NCBI RefSeq assembly: GCF_036850765.1
Contig: NC_089493.1
Coordinates: 216,998,744-217,062,743 of the forward strand
DNA: 64,000 nucleotides
Source: Saccopteryx bilineata
Lineage: Eukaryota > Chordata > Mammalia > Chiroptera > Emballonuridae
Direction: 5' to 3'
Within the stretch, counting starts at the first letter, position 1, and every line of letters starts with the position of its first letter. Made by a program: the position numbers and the translations under genes. Below the pieces are notes generated by a model. That model made no database searches, was not told the origin of the DNA, and saw only the letters and a program-made list of their open reading frames with translations. Below are positions 54,645-64,000 of this stretch, one piece after another.

Positions 54645-54820
54645 TATCTTGGTAACTTCAAACCACGTCTGTATTTGTTTAAGATTCAGTTAAAAGTCTC
54701 ACTTTCTTCAGAAAGCCTTCTCCCATTATCCCTATCTACCCTAATCTTTCATAATTTCACATTTTATTGACTTACTATTTCAAAGTTTCACATATTCCTG
54801 CTTGACTTTACAGGGCAGGA
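54645..54820 (+). mobile_element. L2 LINE fragment
   Basis: TTCAGAAAGCCTTCTCCCATTATCC, TTATTGACTTACTATTTC and ACAGGGCAGGAAGTCC follow the order of the L2 3' region (CAGAGAGGCCTTCCCTGACC.. and GAGGGCAGGGA). It is diverged. Confidence 0.6.
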
Positions 54821-54944
54821 AGTCCAACAAATATAATATGCCAACTTTCAATTATGTCTTTGATTTGATCATAGTTTAAGATAAACACTTCATATAAAAG
54901 AAGTAAAAATATTAAAACTAAAATATAAGTATATTGTGATAATA

Positions 54945-55205
54945 TTGACATAGCACAGTGCGAAGAGCTCAAAGTCTACAAAGTCTAGAGTCAGGTATGC
55001 CTGAATTTGCACCCTAGCTCCAGCACTAAGCAGTGGTGTGACCCTGGGCAGGTTACTTACCCTTTCTGAGTCTCAGTTTTTGATATGCAAAAAGTGAGTA
55101 ATAGCAGTACATAGCTCATTAAATTGCTGTGAATATTAATCAAAACAAGGTATGTAAAATGCTTAGCAAGACATCTGGTATATATTAAGCAATCAGTTTA
55201 TAAAT
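54945..55205 (+). mobile_element. MIR SINE, nearly full length
   Basis: AGAGTCAGGTATGCCTGAATTTGC, CAGCACTAAGCAGTGGTGTG, ACCCTGGGCAGGTTACTTACC, CTTTCTGAGTCTCAG, GTATGTAAAATGCTTAGC and AGACATCTGGTATATA cover the MIR core from the tRNA-like end to the 3' end. It is the best-preserved MIR in the window. Confidence 0.92.
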
Positions 55206-55803
55206 ATAATTAATAATTATTTAAAAATCTTATACCTAATTCCTTTTAAATCAACACATTTTTTGAGAAAAAGTATCTACCTTTTGAATCTTTTCTTCAA
55301 AAATAAAGGCAACTGATCCTTTATGTTTTATGCTATATCTAACCATATTATTTTGCCATACCAATGTTTAACAGGGTTATTATTATGTTAGAATGTTCAT
55401 TACATGGAATGCTCTGAATAATTTTAATTCTTATGGATATATGCATTGCATTGTACAGTTTCCTACAATTTACAAATTTTAATTTAGTTGCTAAATAGTA
55501 GGAAATTCTGATTAAAAATTCTCGCCAGAAGGGAGAACCAACTTGAAGGAGAGTGAAGTCTGTAGCATGGGCCATTTAGCTGAATTAATCCCAGCTTCCA
55601 TAGGATGGTATAGAGAATGATTAGAATTCTACATCTCCAGTTACTACAAACATGAGTTGATTAGCAACCAATCTACATCTCTACATTTTCACACTCACCA
55701 CCCATGACTTCAGAGCATTTCTATAATGAAACTCTACAGAGAGAAAACTGTTTCAGTGTTTTCCCCTCACCTTGTGTAATCTCATTCAGCTATCTTACAT
55801 ATA
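55206..55803. other. Unassigned sequence
   Basis: No feature recognised. Confidence 0.4.
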
Positions 55804-55879
55804 TACTGCTCACAAAAATTAGGGGATTTTTATTGCTTCCTATTTATTTTGAAATATCCCCTAAATTTTGTGAGTAGTG
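55804..55879 (+). mobile_element. Mariner-type MITE
   Basis: A 76-bp near-palindrome. The left 25 bp and the reverse complement of the right 25 bp agree at 21 positions (CTCACAAAA..TTAGGGGAT core). TA dinucleotides flank it at 55802-55803 and 55880-55881, as expected for Tc1/mariner insertion. It has no coding capacity. I cannot name the parent family from memory. Confidence 0.85.
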
Positions 55880-55881
55880 TA

Positions 55882-58482
55882 CTAACATTGCTGCCAAATG
55901 ATACCACTGAGAAAGGTGGGGGGAATTACATGAAGGAAAAAAGGGAAAGAGGAAAGGAGGCAGGGGAAAAGATCATAAACCGCAAATCATATGCCTATAA
56001 GAATCAATAAAAATTCATTATAAAATAATACAGAAAAAAATGTTTAGTTTACTTTTCTCTGAACCCTACTCTTCAAAATTCTTTACTATTTTGCCATTTA
56101 GAAAGAGCTAAGAGATTTCTACAACTTCTCTGGTTTATTAAAGATTAGTTTAAAATGAGCACTAAGCAATTTATAGAAAAATCCATGTTAACTTTGGCTC
56201 ATGTGATTTGATCCTACCTGTTAAAGGCTCAATAAACTGTTATTGCTTCATATTATTGAATAGTTGCAACTATGAAACAAATATGTAACAGCTTCACATT
56301 CCCACTCATTTTTCACATTTCCCCCAGCCTATTCTCCCAGCTCCTCTAGAGCTTTATTCTTTTTTTTCTTTCACTGTGTATCAGAATATACATTTACATC
56401 CTTTAAACAATGTTCTCAGATCAAAGCACAAGTTTTCATCTGAAGTGTATAGGTTTCTGCTGTGTTTAACAATTAAAAAAGAAAAAAGCAGCTCTGACAG
56501 ATTTTCCCTGTTCAATTTCACATATGTGGTACAACTGATGAAATTTCAGATGCAAAAGCAGTATAATGTACGCACACTCTTTTTTATTTTCTCCATCAAA
56601 GCACACATTGAAAGGTTGGTTTATTGCCTCAGAATCAATTACCAGATTTTTTTTTAATTGTAAGAACTTCATTTTTGAATATAGAAATTGCAATTATTTT
56701 TATTTTCTAAGTTTTTAATTTTTGCTTAGCAAATTTAAGTCAAACACAGAAGTAGTAGCGTCTGTTGTTTCTGCCTAATAGTACAGGCAGCAGGGTTACA
56801 GAGGTTAACACAAGGAAACCGTTTGTTTTTGCCTACACGTAAGAATATGAGGACACTTTTTAATGTAAACGTACTTGAGAGGCTGAAGTGTATTGTGAAG
56901 AGTTAACTGTGGGTCTTGTGTAAATTCACTTGTGTGTCTGATAAACAGAAGTATATTCCGAAGTTTATGTATGCAATGCAGGCTTATACCAGGCAGAGAG
57001 ACATACCCCTTTTATAAAGTGTGGGTTTAAGTCACTGGGGTGATAATAATCTGTACTATGAATGAAGTTCCGAAATAAGGAAGAGTGAAGGAGAAAATTA
57101 ATCTTTTTCTTTATTTACACAAATTGGTTGCTCCCCTAAAACCCAAAATATCTTAACTACTGGAAAGTCAATGGAATTATTTTCCAGTCTTGTGAATGGT
57201 CATGGCAGAATAGGTCTCCTTTATTTAAAAACTTATTTTGCAGTCAAAATAATCCCATCAGACCTTCAGTATTTGGTGGCAGAGTTTTGATCTTTAAGAA
57301 GGAATACACAAATTTAGAAATATTTGGGAACCCACTCACCTCAAAGTGACCAGTTAGTTTTTATAGAGCCCACATAAGTGCTAGCATAGCAACACCTACT
57401 GGTATGTTTATGAAGTAAAGATGAAACCAACATGGCCAGGAATCGGTTCTTCCATCTTAATGAGAAAAATTACTACTTGATTTTTTCCTGTGAAGTCTAA
57501 ACATAAAAATGACTGCATTTATATGACAGAATGGGAAGGAAACCTAGATGTCAGGAAAATAAACACCTCTACATTTAGAGTGCCACTAAGGCTATCGCTG
57601 CCCTTCTCTGTAAACTAAAGTTGCCATTCAGTATGCTTTAGAAAATTGTCATATAGTTCATGGTTAAGACTGATCCTCCCTCTCCACTGCCCCTTTTACT
57701 CCTCCTCTTTTACACATTCTTTAAAGGGAGTCACGGTTACAGGAAGCCATTCACAAGAGTACTGAATGGATTGAAATAAACTGAGAAGTACCATGTTTAT
57801 TTTTACCACAGATATGAAGTTTAGTCACCAAACAGCCCCAGAAAAGTAAACAAGAAGCCACGTGCTGCCAGTTAATCGAGTTGTAAGCTAGCACACCGAT
57901 TGGCTGTTCGCTCACTTTCTCAGGAAAGGCAACACGAAGTCTTTATTCATTGACAAGTAGTCCACTGAAGGAATTCAGGGAGTGGGCAACAGAGACTGTA
58001 CTAATCTGTGGAAAACCAAGGCCTGAGAAAAGTAGGGAGGATACAACTGAGGCAAATTTGGTTAGACTCCAAAAATCCTTCCCCTCCTAGATAAGGTAGT
58101 AATTTTTACTGACAGTCTTCAAGGATTATATAAATTGTCTGCTCTTCCTAGTCTGTGCAATCCTACATTTCATTTAAATTGGCCTCCATAACAGTTCATT
58201 TATTTAGTTCGTAATGTACATACATCTATATTCCCTACAGCAAATTGTTAAGTGTCCCAGTTGTATAAAGCTACTGAGATTGATGGACTCTTAGGGAACA
58301 TTAGGGTATTTTATGTATCCAAAACACAGAAATATGTGGGTTTTGTTCATGGCTTGGAATAAGTCTAGACCTTTATCACCTAATGCCTGACTTCCTGGGG
58401 CCGGCTTCTAATTGCTCTCTCTAGATATTAGTCTTAACTCCTTTCTAAGTGTTCCTGCCAGGTTGATTTGTCTAAAATACTT
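55882..58482. other. Unassigned sequence
   Basis: No gene or named repeat recognised over 2.6 kb. 56340-57500 shows no repeat signature and few runs, so it may be unique and possibly conserved non-coding DNA. That cannot be judged without comparison. Confidence 0.35.
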
Positions 58483-58734
58483 CTTTTTTTAAAATAAATT
58501 TTTATTAATGCTAACAGGGTGACATCAATAAATCAGGGTACATATATTCAAAGAAAACATATCCAGATTATCTTGTCATTCAATTATGTTGCATACCCAT
58601 CACCCAAAGTCAGATTGTCCTCCGTCACCTTTTAACTAGTTTTCTTTGTGCCCCTCCACCCCTCCTCCTTCCCTCCCGTGCCCCCCCACCCCCGGTAACC
58701 ACCACACTCTTGTCCATGCCTCTTAGTCTTGTTT

Positions 58735-61700
58735 TTATGTCCCACCAATGTATGAAATCATGTAGTTCTTGGTTTTTTCTGATTTACTTATTTCACTCCA
58801 TATAATGTTATCAAGATCCCACCATTTTGTTGTAAATGATCTGATGTCGTCATTTCTTATGGCTGAGTAGTATTCCATAGTGTATATGTGCCACATCTTC
58901 TTTATCCAGTCTTCTATTGAAGGACTTTTTGGTTGTTTCCATGTCTTGGCCACTGTGAACAATGCTGCAATGAACATGGGGCTGCATGTGTCTTTACGTA
59001 TCAATGTTTCTGAGTTTTGGGGGTATATACCCAATAGAGGGATTGCTGGGTCATAAGGTAGTTCTATTTTCAGTTTTTTGAGGAACCACCATACTTTCTC
59101 CTATAGTGGTTTCACTACTTTACAGTCCCACCAACAGTGAATGAGGGTTCCTTTTTCTCCACAGCCTCTCCAGCATTTGCTATCACCTGTCTTGTTGATA
59201 ATAGCTAATCTAACAGGTGTGAGGTGGTATCTCATTGCAATTTTGATTTGCATTTCTCTAATAACTAATGAAGATGAGCATCTCTTCATATATCTGTTGG
59301 CCAATTGTATTTCTTCCTGGGAGAAGTGTCTGTTCATGTCCTCTTTCCATTTTTTATTGGATTGTTTGTTTGTTTGTTGTTGAGTTTTATAAGTTCTTTG
59401 TAAATTTTGGATATTAGGCCCTTATCTGAGCTGTTGTTTGAAAATATCATTTCCCATTTAGTTGGCTGTCTGTTTATTTTGTTGTCAGTTTCTCTTGCTG
59501 AGCAAAAACTTTTTAGTCTGATGTAGTCCCATTCATTTATCTTGCCTTCACTTCTCTTGCCTTTGGAGTCAAATTCATAAAATGCTCTTTAAAACCCAGG
59601 TCCATGAGTTTAGTACCTATTTCTTCTTCTATGTACTTTATAGTTTCAGTTCTTATATTTAGGTCTTTGATCCATTTTGAATTAATTTTCATACAAGGGG
59701 ACAAGCTGTAGTCAAGTTTCATTCTTTTGCATGTGGTTTTCCAGTTTTCCCAGCACCATTTGTTGAAGAGGCTTTCTTTTCTCCATTGTGTGTTCTTGGC
59801 CCCTTTATCAAAAATTATTTGACCATATGTATGTGGTTTTATTTCTGGACTTTCTATTCTGTTCCATTGGTCTGGTCTGAGTGTCTATTTTTCTGCCAAT
59901 CTGTTTTGATTGTCGTGGCCCTATAATATAGTTTGAAGTCAGGTATTATAATGCCCCCAGCTTCATTCTTTTTCTTTAGGATTGCTTTGGCTATTCGGGG
60001 TTTTTTATTGTTCCATATAAATCTGATGATTTTTTGTTCCATTTCTTTAAAGAATGTCATAGGAATTTTGATGGAAATTGCATTAAATTTATATATTGCT
60101 TTGGGTAATATGGCCATTTTGATTATATTTATTCTTCTTATCCATGAACAAGGAATATTTTTCCATCTCATTGTATCTTTTTTGATTTCCCTTAACAATG
60201 TTTTGTAGTTTTTGTTATATAGGTCCTTTACATTCTATGTTATGTTTATTCCTATGTATCTTATTTCTTTTGTTGCAATTGTGAAGGGGATTATTTTTTT
60301 GTGTTCGTTTTCTAATATTTCATTGTTGGCATATAGAAAGGCTATGGACTTTTGTATGTTAATTTTGCATCCTGAGACCTTACTGTATTAGTTTATTGTT
60401 TCTAGTAATTTTTTTGTGGATTCTTTGGGATTTTTGATGTATAGGATCATATACTCTGCAAAAAGTGATACCTTTACTTCTTCTTTTCCGATATGGATGC
60501 CTTTTATTTCTTTGTCTTGTCTGATTGCTCTGGCCAGAACTTCTAGCACCACGTTAAATAAGAGTGGAGAGAGTGGACAACCCTGTCTTGTTCCTGACTT
60601 AAGGTGGAAAGTCCTCAGTTTTATGCCATTTAATATGATGTTGGCTGATGCTTTATCATATATGGCCTTTATCATGTTGAGATATTTTCCTTCTATACCT
60701 ATTTTGTTGAGTGTCTTAAACATAAAATTGTGTTGTATTTTATCGAATGCCTTTTCTGCATCTATTGATAAGATCATGTGGTTTTTGTTCTTTGTTTTGT
60801 TGATATGGTGTATTACGTTAACCGTTTTACGTATGTTGAACCATCCTTGAGATACTGGGATGAATCCCACTTGATTATGATGTATTATTTTTTTTAATAT
60901 ATTGTTGTATTCGATTTGTCAGTATTTTGTTTAGTGTTTTAGCATCTGTATTTATTAGAGATATTGGTCTGTAGTTTTCCTTTTTTTGCCGTCCTTGCCA
61001 GGTTTCAGTAGGAGGGTTATGTTGCCCTCATAAAATGTGTTTGGAAGTATTGCTTCGTCTCTAATTTTTTGGAAGACTTTCAGTAGAATGGGAACCAAGT
61101 GTTCTTTGAATGTTTGATAGAATTCACTAGTATAGCTGTCTGGGCCTGGACTTTTATTTTTGGGGAAGTTTTTAATGGTTTTTTTCTATTTCTTCTCTAC
61201 TAATAGGTCTGTTTAGGCTTTCTGCTTCTTCTTGACTCAGTCTAGGAAGGTTGTATTGTTCTAGGAATTTATCCATTTCTTCTAGGTTGTTGAATTTAGT
61301 GGCATAAAGTTTTTCATAGTATTCTACAATAATTCTTTGTATATCTACGGTGTCCGTGGTGATTTCTCCTCTTTCATTTTGGATTTTGTTTATATGAGTT
61401 CTTTCTCTTTTTTCCTTGGTAAGTCTTGCCAGGGGTTTGTCAATTTTGTTGATCTTTTCAAAGAACTAGCTCCTTCTTCTATTAATTTTTTCTATAGTTT
61501 TTCTGTTCTCTATTTCATTTATTTCTTCTCGGATTTTTATTATCCCCTTTCTTTGGCCGGTTTTCAGTTGTCTTTGTTCTTCTTTTTCCAGTTCCTTAAG
61601 GTGTGAAGTTAAGTGGTTCACTTGGGCTCTCTCTTGTTTGTTCATATAGGCCTGAAGTGATATGAACTTCCCTCTAATCACTGCTTTTGCTGCATTTCAT

Positions 61701-62558
61701 AGATTCTGATATGTCGTATTCTCATCTTCATTTGTCTGTGTATATCTTTTGATCTCTGCGCTTATTTCTTCTTTGACCCATTCATTTTTTAAAAGTATAT
61801 TGTTTAGTTTCCACATTTTTGTGGGTTTTTTCCCTCTTTTTTGCAGTGGAATTCTAGTTTCAAGGCTTTATGATCAGAAAATATGCTTGGTACAATTTCA
61901 GTTTTTCTGAATTTGCTGATGTTATTTTTATGGCCCAATGTATGGTCAATTCTTGAAAATGTTCCATGTACATTAGAGAAAAATGTATACTCTGTCACTT
62001 TGGAATGAAGTGTCCTGTAGATGTCTATCATATCCAAGTGCTCTAGTGTTTCATTTAAGGCCACTATATCTTTATTGATTTTCTGTTTGGATGACCAATG
62101 TAGAGCCGTCAGCAGTGTATTGAGGTCTCCAAGTATGATTTTATTTTTGTCAGTTTTTGTTTTTAGGTCAATAAGTAGCTGTCTTATATATTTTAGTGCT
62201 CCTTGGTTTGGTGCATATATATTAAGGATTGTTATGTCTTCTTGATTCAACATCCCCTTAATCATTATGAAATGACCATTTTTGTCTCTGAGTACTTTTG
62301 CTATCTTGTAGTCAGCATTATTAGATATGAGTATTTCTACGCCTGCTTTTTTGGGGATGTTATTTGTTTGAAGTATTGTTTCCAGCCTTTCACTTTGAAT
62401 TTGTTTTTATCCTTGTTGCTTAGAAGTGTTTCTTGTAGGCAGCATACAGTTAGATTTTCTTTTTTAATCCATTCTGCTACTCTGTGTCTTTTTATTGGTG
62501 AGTTTAATCCATTTATGTTTAGTGTAATTATTGACACTTGTGGATTCCCTATTGCCAT
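58735..62558 (-). pseudogene. L1 ORF2 remnant (endonuclease/reverse transcriptase)
   Basis: 3824 bp against 3828 bp in the young copy, so little length has been lost, but the frame changes several times. Pieces: endonuclease N-terminus with ITLNINGLNSP and QETLLSNK (62558-62337, the glutamate is kept), GDLNTLL and FSDHKAL (62265-61804), the RT with [11 protein letters not shown] and a mutated motif FAEYMILY where FADDMILY is expected (60870-60388), so both catalytic aspartates of the motif are lost, and the C-terminal Cys domain CWRGCGEKG (59337-59101). It is not functional. Confidence 0.93.
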
Positions 62559-62780
62559 TTTATAAATTGCTTTCTGTTAGTTTTGTATCTTGTTTGATTC
62601 TTCTCTTTTGTTTTTCTATCATTTGTTTTTGTTTGTTTGTATTCCATACTTCCTTCCTCTGTTGCTACCTTTTTTAAGTCATGTGCTTTTGTGGTGGTTT
62701 TTTCAAGGGTGGTTACCAGTAAGTAATGAAAAGGGTACCTACCATATTCATTGTAGTACCCTATCTTGCGAGTGTTTAAC
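62549..62780 (-). other. Spacer open frame of the minus-strand L1
   Basis: The frame that corresponds to 32808-33047 is open from the truncation point to its stop at 62549, ending IKWQ as in the other copies, with NDRKTKEKNQTRYKTNRKQ. About 69 codons align. The open frame extends upstream into non-L1 flank to an ATG at 62842, which is a chance extension. Confidence 0.45.
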
Positions 62781-63937
62781 AAGACCTGTCCCTTCCCAGA
62801 AAACCTTAATTGCTCATCTTGCCAAGAATTTTCAAACTCCATAACTTAATGGTTTGTTTGCAGAGATGGGTCCCAATCTTTTTCACCACCATTCTCACTA
62901 GCTCCTCTCTTTCAAGCTAACCAGCAGACTAACTGACCTCTGTCTCTCATGCACACTTTCATTACAATTGCCTCTATATCTTAAGTGATGGTGCTTGTTC
63001 CCTCCTTCTGTTACTCTTACTTCTACTCCCTAGCCCACCCTTGCATCAGTGCTTTCTCCATTCCCTCTATCAAAATCTTCTAGAAACATCTATATACATC
63101 TCAATAGTGATTTCAGTCCCCCATGAAGAATTCCTCTGGTTTTCTTACTAACTTTTACTTTTCCAGACAAACACTACCTTATAATTTAGCTTTTCATGTA
63201 TATCTGCTCCTTCTTCCTAGTGTGGCAAGAAACTCCTCCAAAAGACAGAGGGAACTTGACACTGTTGTATGGCTTCCATAACTCTCAACACAGCTTACAA
63301 ATTGAGAGGTAAAAAATGGGAAGTAAAAAGCTTCAAAAATTACTAGAATTATTCTCTGAAAATGGAATGAGATATCATCTAAAACAAAAAATAACATATT
63401 CTTGTGCATTTTCTCATTGGGTAGTGTATTAGTATCTCAAAATAGAGCCAAAAAAAATCAAGAAACTCTCACAGTTTCCATAGAAGAATAAAATAGAAAG
63501 AACAGAGGAATCAGAATGGAAGGTAAATATGATACCTTTCCAATGAGTCAGTGACCCTTACTTATTCAAGGAAGATCTATTACCTGAGATATTGCTATAG
63601 TATATTTACTGCAAGTTGAAGTCAAATCACTGAATTTTTCTTTCATTTTTTAAATTGGAGAAAATATATATAAATCACTATTTTAATACTGAATTATTTT
63701 GTAATTCAGACCTCCTTAGTTTTTTCTCACTGTATAGTCATTTTTCACTTTTTTAAAAAATAAATTATTTGAACTTTTATACCTACCTATTAAGAACACA
63801 TCTTGAAAAAAACTGGGGCATGCCTTTTTAAACTGCATTAGTAGTTCATGAAACCAGAGGTATAAAAATATGCTCTGGAACATAAATTACTCTATAAATT
63901 CCATTTATTTTTCTTATGGCTACCACTATTATGAATT
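62781..63937. other. Unassigned sequence
   Basis: No feature recognised. Confidence 0.4.
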
Positions 63938-64000
63938 TTTTAAGATTTTATTTATTAATTTTAAAGAAGAGAGAAAGAAGGGGGAGGAGCAGGAAGTATC
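63938..64000 (-). mobile_element. Rhin-1-type SINE, cut by the window end
   Basis: On the minus strand the visible part reads GATACTTCCTGCTCCTCCCC, TTCTTTCTCTCTTC, and an A-rich tail AATTAATAAATAAAATC. It matches the 3' part of the SINE at 50436 (GATGTTTCCTGCTCCTCCC..AAATTAATAAATC). The tRNA-like head must lie beyond position 64000. Confidence 0.8.

Larger units (their letters stand above)
58483..62780 (-). mobile_element. LINE-1, 5'-truncated in the ORF1-ORF2 spacer
   Basis: Same family as the copies at 21 and 29 kb, in the opposite orientation. The 3' tail is the T run at 58483. The 3' UTR carries the G-rich tract (C runs at 58650-58697). ORF2 runs from ATG at 62558 to the stop at 58735-58737. 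Similarity to the spacer fades near 62780, so ORF1 and the 5' UTR are missing. I found no target-site duplication. Its frameshifts and a changed RT active site place it between the young and old copies in decay. Confidence 0.93.

Noticed and set aside
62549..62842. 97-codon frame starting at 62842 as a chimeric L1-host protein
   Set aside because: The first ~28 codons are non-L1 flank joined by chance at the truncation point. The ATGGAG resembles the spacer-frame start but the following sequence does not align.
1..64000. CRISPR array, operon, bacterial or phage system
   Set aside because: No regularly spaced repeats of that kind, no operon-like gene packing, and the repeat content is plainly mammalian.

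Overview
This is repeat-rich, AT-rich mammalian nuclear DNA with no host protein-coding gene, exon series, tRNA, rRNA or CpG-island promoter that I can support. The short-repeat content points to a bat. It has tRNA-derived SINEs of the VES type (11751, 14465, 41126), a short SINE of the type reported as Rhin-1 in horseshoe-bat relatives (50436 and, cut by the window end, 63938), and a longer SINE with internal repeats (37565, 46521). It also has young-looking hAT elements (10731, 51071) and a mariner MITE (55804), which fits the unusually late DNA-transposon activity of bats. A rhinolophoid (horseshoe-bat-like) genome is my best guess. Repeat family names come from recalled consensus sequences, not from a search.

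Layout. 1-21 kb holds old repeats (MIR, L2, MER5A, MaLR/MLT1 LTRs, a Tigger, an old L1 fragment) and two bat SINEs between stretches with nothing I recognise. 21.4-29.1 kb is an old full-length LINE-1. After about 240 bp a second, much younger full-length LINE-1 occupies 29.3-37.1 kb in the same orientation. The young copy has an 11-bp target-site duplication, an intact ORF1 (339 aa) and a full-length ORF2 (1275 codons) with one visible nonsense codon. 37-58.5 kb is again old repeats and SINEs, two DNA transposons, a solo LTR nested in MER5A, and unassigned sequence. 58.5-62.8 kb is a third LINE-1 on the minus strand, truncated in the ORF1-ORF2 spacer. The window ends inside a SINE.

The LINE-1 elements are the only protein-coding systems here. 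ORF1p is the RNA-binding coiled-coil chaperone. ORF2p is the endonuclease/reverse transcriptase that copies the element RNA, and by established knowledge it also mobilises SINEs in trans. Several SINEs here carry target-site duplications that fit that route. Points of most interest: tandem 241-245 bp GC-rich promoter monomers in the young L1, different ~256-bp monomers in the old L1, a 79-codon reading frame in the ORF1-ORF2 spacer that is open in all three copies, and several insertions datable by nesting.
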